A stretch of 64,000 bases of DNA, from the NCBI GenBank assembly GCA_036346225.1, contig JARFIW010000900.1, positions 2,480,001 through 2,544,000 on the forward strand, written 5' to 3'. The stretch's first letter is position 1; every line of letters starts with the position of its first letter. Of this stretch, positions 12,300-25,110 are shown in pieces. The notes below the pieces were generated by a model that saw nothing but the letters and a program-made list of their open reading frames with translations, was not told the origin of the DNA and ran no database searches. The position numbers and the translations under genes are program-made. This DNA is from Platerodrilus igneus (lineage: Eukaryota; Arthropoda; Insecta; Coleoptera; Lycidae).

Positions 12300-14130
12300 A
12301 ACGTTTTCTAATCGAATGGGATAGCTAGTTTCATAAATATGTCGAACAACTCGTGATTTCTCATAATCACCTCATATAAAATTTAAAATGTGTTCATTAA
12401 ACCAAGTCTTGACACGACGCTTCGTTTGTCGAATATTTTTGAGTGCAGTCAGAACAATTTACTTCGTAAATCCCAGACTTACGCAACTCGTCAACTTTAT
12501 CTTTCCGATTTTCCAAAAGATCTTTAATCTTGTTTGAATTTTTGAAAGCAATTTGTAATTAATTTTTTTGAAAATTTTACAAAACCCGTTTGTGGAACTG
12601 TGAAACGGTAATTTAACAACACTTATGTTTTCTAAACAATTCACGGGTAGTAAAGTAGTGGATTTACGAGCGACGATTTTGTTCTTACATTTTGTTACTA
12701 TATTGTCAGTTACTGTTGTTGAAAACCGTTGTTGTACACCGCAATCGATTTAATAAGGGAAAGTTGCTTACGGTATCGATTCTGTTTAACAGAAAAGTAA
12801 GCATTCTGTTTACTAAAAAATTGAACGAAGCAAGTTTGTGTTGAACACTATGGTTTGATGTAGATATTATAAACTGGTTAATATTGGTTTCTTTCCTACA
12901 GATATCAAACTCTGGTTTGTATTCTTTCCTTTTCACTAAGGTATCTAAGAAACGGCAACTGTTCATTATTTTCAACTTCATATGTGAATTTAATACTTTG
13001 AAACAGTGAATTAAGTTGTTTTAGAAAATCATTATTTGATTTTGCGGTATCAAAAATTGCAAAGATGTCGTCAACATATCTTATTTCTCTTGGGAAGTAG
13101 TGGGCGTTAATCTTTAAATTTTGTTTCAAAATAAGACATGAATAAACGGCGGTGAAATAGTATTTCCCATTGTTGTCTCTTTATATTGTTCATAAACCTT
13201 TTGGTTAAACTGAAAATGGTTCTGTAACATACAATGAGAAGTTAATTTTACAAATTCAACTGTAATCTCGTTATTAAAATTATTTTTGATTAAAACCTCC
13301 CTTAATGACAAAGTATGCGGAATATGGACACTTGGAAATAATGAACAGACATCAAACGAAGTTAAAGTTTGGTGTCTCTCAAGCGTAACATTTCTAACTT
13401 TATTAATAAAAATCATTGGAATTCTCCACTGACAAACTATTAAATTTAATAACCTTAAATTCGTTTGATAATCATTTGGATAAGCGATAAGTTGGCGAGT
13501 TAATGGCACAATGGGCCTCATCGACTTATCTTGTTTATGAATCTTAGGTAGGAAATACAATTTTAAAATTTCCTATTGGAGACCGTCAAATTGAATTTCA
13601 AGACAGGTGTGACAAGTTTAGTACATTGTTTCGTAACCTATGTTGTTGATCTAATCATGTTGCCAAGAATGTTTTCATTTATACGTTTCTCGATGATTGG
13701 TGTGTAAGGACCATTAGATAAGTTTCCACTCTAACAACGTAATCGTGTTTATCCAGAATGACTGTCTTGTCGTCCTTGTCAGCTTTTATATAATAACAAT
13801 CTTTCTTCCCGAGCTCTTTAATAATACGGTGGTCTTTCCTTGTTTGTTCTGAGACTTTCTTTAATCTAAAATGCAAATGTTCCGAAAGCTTAATTTTATA
13901 AGAACTTCTAATAAAAAAATTTGTGCTTTTTTCTAATCTTACAATCGATCTTCCAATACCCGCAATAATATCATCAATCGGTGTTTTTGCATGCTTTAAA
14001 CCAAATTTAAGACCACGATCAAGGAAAGCCATCTCTTCATTATAAAAAACTTTGGACGATTCGTTAACCACTATAACAGAAGGTGCAGTTTCCAGAGATT
14101 TTACGGGTTTGTGTGATTTATTCACCATTC
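12300..14130 (-). pseudogene. Penelope-like retroelement: reverse transcriptase with GIY-YIG remnant
   Basis: Read on the minus strand, the order is: an N-terminal block with KADKDDKTVILDKHDY (13.8 kb); RT block YFLPKIHK-RPIVP (13.55 kb); motif A TSFDVCSLFPSV with the catalytic Asp (13.35 kb); a TTMGNTISP block (13.15 kb); motif C YVDDIFAIF (13.08 kb); then the thumb-like ENNEQLPFL block. Near 12.45 kb GIYEVNCSDCTQKY marks the start of the GIY-YIG endonuclease typical of the family, but its catalytic part is lost. At least four frame breaks separate the pieces. These elements retrotranspose through combined RT and GIY-YIG activities; this copy is dead. The element probably spans about 11815-14250. 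Confidence 0.85.
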
Positions 14131-14339
14131 TATATAGTTTTGATTTTGAGTTTCAATTTTCCTTTGCAATTTATAATTATTAACTTCAAGACTGACGCGG
14201 GTGAAACATGTCTCGGTACTCTATTTACCAAGATCCAATAATTTTTTTTTGATCTGTATTCAGCGCTAGGGGACTAAGTTTAGACGGTATGTTTTTATGG
14301 ACAAAGGAGAGTCCTCGTAGAAGATATATGCAGGGTTAT

Positions 14340-14900
14340 TCAGCGTATTTTTTAAGTAATTTAACCAGATAATTTTCAAATATATACTTACCAGAACCGG
14401 TTTAAGTTGAACGAAAACACAAATTTCCGTTTTGGTCATTATCAATGTTTATTGAGTCACGCGGACAATACCTAAACGGTAGTCTCTCTTGCAATGTGAC
14501 TAATATTAGATTAAGTAGAGAGAGCACAACGAATGCGAGTTTTTAGATCGTACAAGTTGGCTACTATCAGTGACACATACACATTGTCTTTTAGAAAACC
14601 CCACAAGAAGCCCGATTGAAATCATGTATGCAGCACATTATCAATCCAGCAACAAGTATTCGCTTTGTTGAGGAATCACGCACTTTTAGCTTCCCGTGGG
14701 AGTAAGTACCACCCTTTATTGAAAGACGAAATCGTTTGAGTCTTCCTGTAATCTGAAACCAACTACATTTAAACATATTAAGATATATGCTGTCATTTAA
14801 TGTTTGTTCCACGAAAATGAAAGATCCGATCACTGAATACCAGGCGTAGGCATTCACATTCATACATTTTTGTGTATTTGTGGAAAATTCTATTTATATT
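14340..14900 (-). pseudogene. Tc1/mariner-type transposase C-terminal remnant
   Basis: The minus strand includes a -AWYSVIGSFIFVEQTLN-SIYL- block (about 14850-14770) and, nearer the end, a GVFLWGFLKDNVYV block (about 14590-14550). In these transposases the FLWGYLK motif follows the third catalytic Asp. The sequence between them is scrambled and contains stops. No inverted repeats were found around it, so only a fragment is claimed. Confidence 0.6.
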
Positions 14901-17552
14901 GCTTTGTCCTGGAACTATAGCTCGACAAAAATCTACAATCTGCAAGATTTCATTTGCAATCGTTTTCCCAGGGCATGTCTCACATCTTACAGTAGAGGTT
15001 ATAGTTCACAGCTCCTTTAGTTTGTTGATTTCTCGGAGTTGTGTCTGAACGATTCTTTGATTTTTTTCAATATTCTTATTATCAACACATTTGGCCTCCC
15101 TGTGCTTTTGTCTATAACAATATAATCCCGCTTCGTAAAACAGGTTTAACTACTTATAGATGATGTTGTCAGTAGTACAGTTCTTTTTAAAACGTCTACG
15201 AAGTGCAACTTGACCTAAAATTACAAACTTGTTTTAACATCTTGCATTAGACAAAACGTCTTCTAGTCGTAAGACGTAATTTTCGCGATAGTTGCGTCAC
15301 CACAACTTCCGTAGGGCTTCCGCAAGCGGAAAATCTGAAGATATTTGAACGTTTCTTCAATTTAAAACTTTCCTAGTAAGCGTATGTCTAAAAATGAATA
15401 TTGTAACAATATTTTGAAATGTTAAACGTATTAACAGATTAATTAATTAAATTTCATTAACTTGTATAACTTATAGGCAGAATTCCATGATAAATTACCG
15501 TTACATTTTAGTAAGCATCCCTTATAATAAAGACCTCACGTTTAGAAATAACTTTACCCTTAAATATTATAAATTCCAGCGGCTGTGATAATAATTTAAT
15601 GGTCCTATCTTGCAAACCCAATACAATACCCTTTTAAAACTTATGTCGGTGATAGATTGACGAATGCGATAAATTTAAATAGAATATTACCTTTCAACGT
15701 AAACAAAGAAAAGCAATCTTCAGTTGTAAAACTTATCTTAATATTTCAGTGATTGACAAGGGTTTATATAAAACAAAACATTACAAATAGCCAAACTATT
15801 TTTCAATTAGATTTGTTCAAAGATTGTAAGTAATTTTAAGTAGTCTGGAGACTGTATTGAAATCCATTTCAGCTTGGGTTCGGCTATCCGGTCTTTTGTC
15901 AATGGCAGACAACAATTCCAAAAATGTACAACATATTTAAACAGTTAGAAAAATAATTGCTATCCGTGGCAGTCATCTTGAAAGGGATTGGATTTGGTTT
16001 CTGAAATCTTGTTTTTGGGAGGTTCTGTTAATAGTCATTGGTTAATAGAAATATGACGTAAATAATGGTTAAGGGTAGGGTTCATATATAATTTAAGGCT
16101 TTAGTCAAAAGAGAGAGATTCCAATGGGGTTTTCAGTTTTAAAAACGTAGAAAGAAATGTAGCCAGAGAAGTTCGCTGGTAGCGTTCTTCAGCGTAGCAG
16201 ATATGATATCGCACTTAGTATCATGATAGTAAAAGTGGAAAGAAGTAATTAACTAATCCAGTTTGCGAGGGTTTATGCCCGTGTGTTTGTGGATTTATAA
16301 GTGATATTAAAGTAGATAATAAAAAACTTGTGTGCGTGTGGCGCACATGTTAAGCTATCAAAAAGATTCAGCCGGGTACCTGTGCCATTGAATTATTTGA
16401 GTAGTTGCGAAGAACAAGAGCAACAAACGAGATTCTCTCCCCCAATTTAAGAGCTGTTCTGGGTTGGAAGGCAAGCCATCAAACAATTGACGATTTTTAG
16501 TAAGAAAGTTTTTATAGTTAAGCTATGACGAATTTTTAGTTAATTTATTTGGTAGGACGTTTTGGTCATAAACCGTAGGATTAATTTAGTGTAAAATTTA
16601 TAAGATAAGTTTTCTTCTATATAAAGTATTTGGGAATCACTTATGTACATAAAGTTATCATAATTCCATATCAACAATTTAATTAAATTTCTAAATTAAA
16701 ATCAATGAATTTCCTAATGTAAGAGGTTCACGTTTATTTCTCTGTTGATTAAATAGTTTTTGTTTGTCGTTGATTAAGTTAATAGTTTTTAATTTTTGAT
16801 CATGGAATTTGCATAAGTAGTCGAAAAGGTAGGAATTGATTAAAAGAAACAAACGCTCTGGTTTGCACATATTAAACACTTTTTTAAGAAGGTATTTGAA
16901 TCGTCAAGAACACCTTTGAAAGCTTGATGGAGATTATGTTGAAGAACAAAGTAAAAATTTTTAACGCCTTTCTCAATCAGTCAGAAACAGTCACTTTTGC
17001 ATAATGAGCAGCTTCGTTCAAAGTTTCAGAAATTTCATTTTAAAGGTTCAAAAAAACGTACACCATCTTTAGTGATTTACAGTTTACTTATGATTAACCA
17101 GATTTGATTTTTGTATTCTTACGTCGTAAGATATTTCGTATACGCTTTATCCTAGGTGCGATACCATACAATTTTTACAACCATTGTGTGAAGTTTTCTA
17201 CGATTCTCCAGCTACAGTATATATACTTTAATATTAATCTATACAAACTATAAACATATTATATTTTAAATTACGCAATTAGCATCTTCATACAACTTCC
17301 CTTCTACGTTTATAGTAAAAATTTTCAAACCATTCGCAGACAATTCCAAAACCATTTATGTACCACAACGTTAAGAACATGTGAAAATGTGTCAAAGCCA
17401 AATTTGGTGTGACTGCAATTCATATATAGAAAAAGAGATCATTGCTTTTAAATTATTCCAATGCAATCCCAGTGTCGTCTATACTTCCATTGCGTTAGTC
17501 AATTGAAACCATAGTTCGTAAACAGATGTAAAGAATAATTCTAATATCATAT
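14901..17552. other. No gene recognised
   Basis: AT-rich. The part at about 16050-16620 has a TATA-like stretch and several AATAAA-like signals that could suit an old solo LTR, but I found no second copy, no defined ends and no target duplication, so I do not call one. Confidence 0.35.
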
Positions 17553-18144
17553 AAAGGGTTTCCAAAAGTAGGTGTCGTTTTAAATATCAAGTTATTTCTA
17601 TCAAAGTTTGAACATCTGCATTTAACAAATGGTAGGTAAAAGTTAACAAGTACATAAAAATGTAACAAAACATTGTCGAGCAATGCCCTAAAATTGTTAA
17701 AATTCACTATAGAATTGATAAACATTTCACAGAAACACTACGGCAGGTTCGTATTCAATTTGACTCTCTGAAGCACCGAGTCGCAGTGTAATTGTGAAGT
17801 TATCCAAGAAATTCGAGCAAACCGGGTTTGTTACAAATCCAAAGCAGGCAGAGTGTCCTTGTACTGTAAGATCAAGCGGGAATTTGCACTAATGATCCTG
17901 GCATGTTGATACCAAGTCGCTCTCAACAATTGCAAGAAGCAATCTATGGAGTTTTACATCTTGGTCACCTCCTCTACTTATATACAATGCAGAAGACGCA
18001 AGAATTGAAACCGACTAATCCCGCACAACGTCGTAAATTTTCAAATTAGATCCTGTAAATACAAACAGCTAAAAATCATTTTCGCAGCAAAATTATCATG
18101 AGCGAATAAAGTTCATTTTAATCTAAGCGGGTATGTTAACAACC

Positions 18145-18163
18145 AAAACAAACAACCTTACAT
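18145..18163. repeat. Left target-site duplication of SINE copy 2
   Basis: AAAACAAACAACCTTACAT at this site corresponds to AAAACAAGCAACCGTCACAT at 18453-18472, immediately beyond the other end of the SINE. The duplicated stretch belongs to the transposase reading frame. Confidence 0.75.
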
Positions 18164-18452
18164 GTGATTTTCCAATGCTCCACCCGAAAGTACTACATTG
18201 GCCAGGAAGCGAGTTTTTACCTGGAAAATTTGGAATTTTGCCGAACCCATGCTGTTCCAAGCAAGGTAGGGATCTTTAACGTGCGTGACAACACCCACAC
18301 ACGGGACCTCCATTTTACCTCTCACCCGAACGAGGGTGTATTTTTGTGAAAAATGCTCGCCTAACATTTTTCAAGCGGACCGTGTCGGGATTCGATCCCG
18401 GGACCTTGGGCGTAGTAGTCACACACATACCACTACGCCACGGAGCCGCCTC
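18164..18452 (-). mobile_element. tRNA-derived SINE, copy 2, with target duplication
   Basis: The minus-strand head (18452 downward) has an RNA polymerase III A box (TGGCGTAGTGGTATGTGTG) and a canonical B box (GGGATCGAATCCC), about 35 bp apart, followed by a non-tRNA body of about 210 bp. The element is flanked by a 19-20-bp imperfect direct repeat made of transposase sequence, so it inserted into the mariner-type element by target-primed reverse transcription. It is less diverged than copy 1. Mobilisation would rely on a LINE, but which LINE family cannot be told. It is not a tRNA gene: no acceptor stem closes. Confidence 0.85.
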
Positions 18453-19047
18453 AAAACAAGCAACCGTCACATTTGGAGTTTAGAAAAATCCAAGAATGAT
18501 ACTGGATCTACCGATGCATCTCCAACGCGTAAGAGTTTGGTGCAGTATTTGAGCTGGCATCGTCATTGGACAGTATTTCTTCGAAGATGAGCAGGAGAAA
18601 AAAGTTTCGATTAAGGGCTGCGTTATCGTGCGACGTTATTCGAATTTTTACGACCCGAATTTTTACAGCTACAGACTTGCGAGACTTTTATTTCCAACAA
18701 AACGGCGTTACATGTCATGTATTTGACGAAACAATTGGATTATTGTTTCAGAAATTTGTAGGTCGCATTATTTCATGAAATGGAGACATCTGTTGATCGC
18801 ATAGAGCATGTGACACTGTTGGACTTTTCCTGTGGGGATAATGATGTGGAGGTGACGATTAAAGATTTAAATGATAACTTCATTATTATTATTGGCGATA
18901 ATGTGCCAGAAATGTGGAAAAAATTATTAAAAACTTCGTTGAGGGTATAACTGCATGCCAGGAGTGCCAAGACGGACATTTAAGTGATATAATATTTCAC
19001 GCTTTAACTTCCATACTTGTACTTTCAAAACTTTTGGGGAACGCCGT

Positions 19048-21031
19048 ACAATCGTCTTGTCAACTACTATAACAGTATCCACCAGCAACGGTACATCAAT
19101 GACCGTATTGGGGTTAGCGATAACCCTTATTCCGATAAACGCATATCCTGGAAACAGTGTTGGACTAGAGAAATTGTATGTGCTGAATATAAAGCAGGCA
19201 AATACAGAGGTATATGGTAGAATTTTAAATACCTTAGGTATGAATTTATCGCATTCGTATAAAATTACATTTTCAAGATCTTACAAAGCCATTACAGAAT
19301 CAGGAAAGTTTCACGCAAATATGAAAATCTAATTTCCCATTAAGAACGTTATTAGGGATGTTGCGTGTGCCGCATTCCACGCACGTTCTCGGTGACATTG
19401 TACGGATTTATACTGTTCTTTACAATAATTATTTCATACGACCTTCATATTCTCATACATATAGAAACAATAATAAATAGTTGTATATATATATCAAATG
19501 CTGCCGATGCCTTGAACAATTTCCATCAAGGTTGACTCAATTTAAAAATAATTAATTCCAATAAGTATTCATAATTTATTAGCGCGGACTTGTTATAAAA
19601 ATAAAGTGCTCACATTTGCTTCTTCATTCTATTTAGCAATATCAAAATTTGTCGATGAGGTGATCTTCCACTTCATTATAGTCGATAATTAAGCGCTAGC
19701 TTCTGCCTGATATCCGGATGCTCATAAAGATGCTTCCTGCTTGACATTTGGCAGCTTGCCAATATAAGTTGATTCGACTTCAAAGATTTCGTTTATTATA
19801 ATTAAGAAATAAAAAGTGTTATAATTTTTAACGCAAGAGTTGCTTAGTGACACACATAAATGAACTGAAAAATTACCAACGCGAAAAGAAATTATGTTTC
19901 ATGAAATTTAAATTTTCAGTATAGAGTTTGCAAAATGATTTTTATTATTGAGCCAATTTCAAAATAATATTTTTCATTGTTTTTCGGAAGCCTTACAATT
20001 TTGTTTATCGTTATACATATTTCCAGAGAGCGTTTGAAAGAATGCTGTGTAAATCTGACTGCTGTTTCTATCTCATAAGCAAAAGAACTTTTGTTTTATT
20101 AAAATACAATCTTTTGCGATATTGACGTTCAATATTTTCAGCATCGAACCGTTTTGAAGTTGGGAATATTAGAAACGTTCTTTTTAAAACAAACCATTTC
20201 TGATATTTTATATAAAACTACTCTTTGTAAAGTTGAAGTTTCTGTGCTTTGCGCTTTTGATTTAGCCTCTTTTCATCTTGATTAAAATTTGTGGTTAATC
20301 TGAAGATATGTTCTGTTTTCGCTGGGAATCCTTACGTTTTGTTTCTGTGTATCGATTGCCTTGCTTCTAGGTTTGTTTTTTTCAAAAATAAAACTAGTTT
20401 ATGAAATCGATCAATGATTACTAATTTAATAATCATCTAGATTTAGAAAAACTAGTCATAATTTTACTGAAAAAGGTTACTTGAACGAACTGAAATTTAG
20501 AATAATTTGGACAAGCAACTCATCTAATGAACAGTGGGTACATTAAAATAATTCCTAGTGATGTGTGCCGATTAATTAAGGAAGCATACTGCGGGTTGAT
20601 ATAAGTGGATATTTAATAATATAAAAAAGGAATGTTTGATAGGAAAGGACCAACCAATATGACTTGGGATGCGAATGATTGTAACAATATTACATGCACA
20701 CAATTATGTACTTACTGACAGCGTGTTCTATGACGAACGCACACTGGGGGCGAACGAATACTTGCGGTTTACTCAAATGTGCACTGGTGTTCAACTTGCG
20801 ACGACCGAACGAGAAGTCCCACTTATTCTATGAAGAATGATGCACGTAAACGAGTTACTATTCCGCACTCACTTTAATACCCCATTGTTTTTGGAAACAG
20901 GTAAATGTGTAAGGGTTTAGGGACAAAACGCCTAGTTATTAAAAAAAAATAGAGTACTAAAAACGTTCCTGTTCTAATATTCATTGAAATCAGCAAAAAT
21001 GTTTAAATTTTGTAGTCATAAACAATATTAC
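19048..21031. other. No gene recognised
   Basis: AT-rich sequence without family similarity. Two open frames at 19057-19332 lack domain support. Confidence 0.4.
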
Positions 21032-21035
21032 AGTG

Positions 21036-21749
21036 TGTTACGTGCCAAATTGGCATTAAAAATTTTTTAGTTTAGTCTTGATATGCGGGAATTTCGCGCC
21101 TTAAATTCAAAAGACTCGGTGCGCGTATTTCCGTCACGTCAAAAGTGGGTTGGACGAATAATTTCGCGCCGACGCGTGAAAGGACAAAAAGTGGGTTTTT
21201 TCCGTGAGGCTCTGTAACGTGGCTGTTTGCCTTTGAACTTCGAGGAGTGCAGTTGTCGTGCTTGGTATCGTATCTTTATCTTATTATGTAGATTCCTTTG
21301 CCTCTGATTATTTGTCTTTACCTGATAAACCTGTTCCTTATCGTTCCGCTACGTATAGTAATTTGGATACGACCTTGGAGCAGCCCACGACCCGGGGAAC
21401 GAATCGGAGCCCATGACTGCCGTAGCTGGTTGGAGCGCTTGGGGAGGACGCTGGGCGTACCCTCCGGTACATATCTAAAAGGGGGCCATCAGCAGCCCTG
21501 ATGGACGTGCTGACGACATCTTTATTTAACCTCGCAGGAAGCGTACCTATTTATGTAAATACCTTAATTGTTATACTGCATTTCGAACATTTATTTATTG
21601 CGTAATTTTGCATTTAATTTTGCATGTTGGGTGACGTCATTGACAGATGGGCGCGCCGAAATCTGTATAAAGATTAGCGCTACCAACTGCCGTGGTGTCT
21701 AGTAAACCGCGCTTGCGGAATTGTAATTAAGAATTTTTAAATTGTAAGA
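21036..21749 (+). repeat. 5' LTR
   Basis: Begins TGTTACGTGCC. A small open frame at 21298-21501 is repeated almost identically in the other LTR and is an LTR shadow, not a gene. It contains a GC-richer stretch around 21370-21500 and ends two bases before the primer-binding site. Confidence 0.9.
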
Positions 21750-21750
21750 A

Positions 21751-21768
21751 TGGCGCCTTCAACGTGTG
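21751..21768 (+). promoter_or_regulatory. tRNA primer-binding site
   Basis: TGGCGCCTTCAACGTGTG starts one base after the LTR boundary. TGG is the complement of a tRNA CCA end, and GCGCC resembles primer sites of Gypsy-type elements. The tRNA identity cannot be assigned safely. Confidence 0.6.
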
Positions 21769-23349
21769 AAAGTTGCAAAATAAGGGTTTTTCTTTTGTTT
21801 TTATGATTATAGAGTGTATTACCTAGTGTTATTTATAGCTTTTTCACTAAAAAATTAATTATTTAATATTGGTTAACCTTGAATTTTATGTGGTGTTTTG
21901 GAACGCACCCCATTGCTTAGATGTCAAAAAATGGTTGTTATGGTAACTGAAGGAGTCGGCCATTTTGGATACTGAAATATTGCTTCTGGTTTTGGAATAT
22001 GTTTTAATTTACTGTTTTTCCAATTTTGAATGTGGTGTGTTTGTTGACTTCAGTTATATTGTTGAGTGCATAGTTTGTTTTTAGATGCAAATATAAGTTT
22101 TTAGGAAGGATCAATTCCTTAACCCTACTTCTTACACGTGAGTACATTTAAACATTAATAAATAAGCATTCAAGTAATTTCATGCCTTAAACACTGTTTA
22201 TTAGGGAAATTATCTATTTATATTAGATTAAAACATACCCCTTGCTTGTTTTTCGACTTTAAAAAAATCTGTTTTTGAAATCGCAAATAAACATTATCTT
22301 GTCTGATAACATTTTAAAGGAATTTTCTAGCAATCTACCTATTTAATTATGATATTCGAATTACCTTTACAAGAACCCTTGTCTTTAAAAGCATTTAACG
22401 TAATGTTTTGGGTCTTTAAAATATCTTTTTAAAAAACGTTAAACTAACGGGATATTGCATTTGTTAAATAACACATATTATCTACCCTTTTTATAATTTG
22501 GAGTGTCTTTTTGTAACTTAACAGTGATATATTTCTTTTACTAAACACTAATCTTGCCCTCTTACAGTTCTAAACGTGTTTCTTTAATGATTTGGATACT
22601 TACCGTGATTAAATTTGAATATTATACCTTACAAATGCCTTTTAAAGAAGATTTTGCATTTATATATAGTTAACGAAATTATCTAACCATATCTTTTACC
22701 TTCCAAAATGTTGTAATAAACTGGATCTCTTTATATCTGCTCCTTTAAATACTGAAATAAAGGAATTGTCGTTAACATTTTATATTTAAACTCATTTACG
22801 ATGGTTGTTGATAACTCCCGCAATATCGAAAGAACATTCCAATAATTTGGAATACTGTTTCTTTATACATGTATCGTGGAATATTTTTTTTTTGTATAGC
22901 GAGTATGAGTTTGTCTTGATAGCATATTTTTTTAGATATCGATATTTCAACGTAGAACTTTATGATCCATTAAGCGGGATTTGCCATTCGAATTGGTCGT
23001 CCAGCTCTGTAAGTCTAGAACGAGACCCCAAGGGCCGGTCGTTAAGCATTATAAGTCTAGACGAGATTTACATGGTAAGTTTGTCGTTTTAGAATTTGTG
23101 AGTCATTTTTTAAGAATGATGTTGAAATTTTTCTTTATTAGTTGGGTAGAACTCAAACCAGAGCTTCCCATCCTGCTAAATATATGCTTTACAAGATATC
23201 TTTCTGTTATTCAACAATTTTATTAGTGAATCGAGTCTTGATTACTCTTATCTCTTCACATATCGATTTAAACCTCATTAAATGCCTTAAAATTATCTTT
23301 AAAATCGTTCAACCCTACGTACATCTAAAAGCTTTTCACGTTTACTTCT

Positions 23350-23718
23350 TTGACAATGTACCTAATGTTCTTAGCTTTCACTTGGCTTAATAACTTAAAA
23401 CAACCCGCAGGTCGTTTGGCAAGATGGAACTTGCGTATCTCTCAATTCGCTTTTGACGTTAGGCATAGGCCTGGCAAATTAAATATCGTACCTGATGCCT
23501 TATCTCGTGATGTTGTCTCTTTTAATATTCCAAATCTAATTCCTGATACCTGGTATCTTAATATGATTAAAAAAGTTTCTGATAATCCCGATAAATTTCC
23601 TACCTTTCGTGTAACTAATAATAGATTATATAAATTTGTATCTTCTTCCCGTCAACGTCAAGGCAGGTGGCATATTAAAGACCTTAAGTCATTCTCTGCT
23701 GACCCAAATGCTACTTAA
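23350..23718 (+). pseudogene. Gypsy-type pol fragment (RNase H C-terminus and connection)
   Basis: From about 23402 the frame reads with the hallmark end of a Ty3/Gypsy RNase H: GRLARWNLRISQFAFDVRHR followed by PGKLNIVPDALSRD, then a linker with YLNMIKKVSDNPDKFP-RVTNNRLYKFV as found ahead of the integrase zinc finger. The frame stops at 23718 where the integrase should begin; no HHCC finger or DDE core follows. Upstream, the RT palm motif is absent. A solitary fragment inside otherwise non-coding AT-rich sequence, so the element is non-autonomous. Confidence 0.85.
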
Positions 23719-24391
23719 GTTTTTCACGTTCCTTTCCCCTCACAATTTACCTAATATTTTTTGTTTTCACCATCAATTAGTATCTTTAATTACTTATTCC
23801 TTCTCTTATACACCTACCTTTTATACGTTTAACTCATTTACCTTAAACCTTTTGCTTCTGGTTGACTTTTCTTTGACCGTACCGTTACTTGTATATTATT
23901 TCATCCTCTAGACCCCCCAAGTATAACCCTGTCGCTTCATTTAATTAATCTTCGAAGTTTTCCTACAGCATATTATTTGGTTTTTAGTATTTTTCTTGCA
24001 TCGTTTAATTGTGTGGTAATTGTCGTAACTTTGGTTGTAATAACTCATTGAATTTTTATGATTGGTTTTAGCTGATGTTAGAGTGGATGTTTTTCTTCTT
24101 TGGGCTCACATAGGAGACGCGGCCTATGCCATTGTAAGAAATAGTTCATGTTCGCAGTTGCAAAAACTAGAATTATCTATTCGATGTGTTTTTCCTCTGA
24201 ATTATTAATCGCCCACATTATACTATATCATTATTTCTTTCTTTTTCTACTAAATCACCTTAACTTATAAACATTTTGTAGGTTTTAAGTTAGGTTTTAT
24301 GTAGGGTAACTAGGATTTAGATTTTAAGCTGTTACTGTGCTAACAGACTTTTTCTTTTTTTAAGTTTTTTCTTTTATGCATTTGTCGCGAT

Positions 24392-25106
24392 TGTTACGTG
24401 CCAAATTGGCACTAAACATTTTTTAGTTTAGTCTTGATATGCGGGAATTTCGCGCCTTAAATTCAAAAGACTCGGTGCGCGTATTTCCGTCACGTCAAAA
24501 GTGGGTTGGACGAATAATTTCGCGCCGACGCGTGAAAGGACAAAAAGTGGGTTTTTTTCCGTGAGACTCTGTAACGTGGCTGTTTGCCTTTGAACTTCGA
24601 GGAGTGCAGTTGTCGTGCTTGGTATCGCATCTTTATCTTATTATGTAGATTCCTTTGCCTCTGATTATTTGTCTTTACCTGATAAACCTGTTCCTTATCG
24701 TTCCGCTACGTATAGGAATTTGGATACGACCTTGGAGCAGCCCACGACCCGGGGAACAAATCGGAGCCCACGACTGCCGTAGCTGGTTGGAGCGCTTGGG
24801 AAGAACGCTGGGCGTACCCTCCGGTAAATATCTAAAAGGGGGCCATCAGCAGCCCTGATGGACGTGCTGACGACATCTTTATTTAACCTCGCAGGAAGCG
24901 TACCTATTTATGTAAGTACCTTAATTGTTATACTGCATTTCGAACATTTATTTATTGCGTAATTTCGCATTTAATTTTGCATGTTGGGTGACGTCATTGA
25001 TAGATGGGCGCGCCGAAATCTGTATAAAGATTAGCGCTACCAACTGCCGTGGTGTCTAGTAAACCGCGCTTGCGGAATTGTAATTAAGAACTTTTAAATT
25101 GTAAGA
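24392..25106 (+). repeat. 3' LTR
   Basis: Begins TGTTACGTGCC and ends GTAAGA. It matches the 5' LTR with about 14 substitutions and one extra T in a T run. It is followed by the AGTG target duplication. Confidence 0.9.
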
Positions 25107-25110
25107 AGTG

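Larger units (their letters stand above)
17720..19005 (+). pseudogene. Mariner-type transposase pseudogene (split by SINE)
   Basis: The first block has TQELKPTNPAQRRKF (about 17998-18042), the linker before the catalytic domain, and a degenerate SKIIMSE block corresponding to the first catalytic Asp region. After the SINE come a VWCSI block (about 18538), YFQQNGVTCH around the second catalytic position (Asp replaced by Asn), a LFLWG block, and a terminal NFVEGI-C-GHLSDIIFH block (about 18930-19000). Stops and frameshifts are frequent. The conserved tail identifies the superfamily; the missing Asp shows inactivity. Confidence 0.7.
17553..19047 (+). mobile_element. Mariner-type transposon, interrupted by a SINE
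   Basis: The ends show short inverted similarity: ggtttccaaaagtaggtg near 17556 and, on the opposite strand, gttccccaaaagtttt near 19044. The plus strand carries a degenerate transposase in two blocks (17720-18150 and 18473-19005) separated exactly by the SINE at 18164-18452. Removing the SINE and one target copy would leave about 1.2 kb, a normal size for the superfamily. Confidence 0.7.
21036..25106 (+). mobile_element. Ty3/Gypsy-type LTR retrotransposon with mostly lost interior
   Basis: Two direct LTRs of 714 and 715 bp enclose 2.64 kb. A perfect 4-bp duplication (AGTG) flanks the whole at 21032-21035 and 25107-25110. The LTRs begin TGTTAC and end GTAAGA, an imperfect terminal inverted repeat. 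By eye they differ at about 14 positions plus one indel (about 98% identity). A primer-binding-site-like TGGCGCC starts 2 bp after the left LTR, fixing the orientation as plus. Only one pol fragment (RNase H end) is recognisable; gag, protease, most of RT and integrase are missing. No clear polypurine tract precedes the right LTR. Confidence 0.9.

Noticed and set aside
16050..16620. Possible solo LTR
   Set aside because: TATA and AATAAA-like words only; no second copy, defined ends or target duplication.
18380..18452. Possible tRNA gene on the minus strand
   Set aside because: A and B boxes are present, but the arms do not close into a tRNA and the sequence continues into a SINE body with a second copy and a target duplication.
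18285..18590. 101-codon plus-strand open frame
   Set aside because: It runs antisense through the SINE and then into transposase sequence in a wrong frame; a chimera of two repeats.
21298..21501. 67-codon open frame, with a near-identical twin at 24655-24858
   Set aside because: Both lie at the same place inside the two LTRs; a consequence of LTR duplication, with no known domain.
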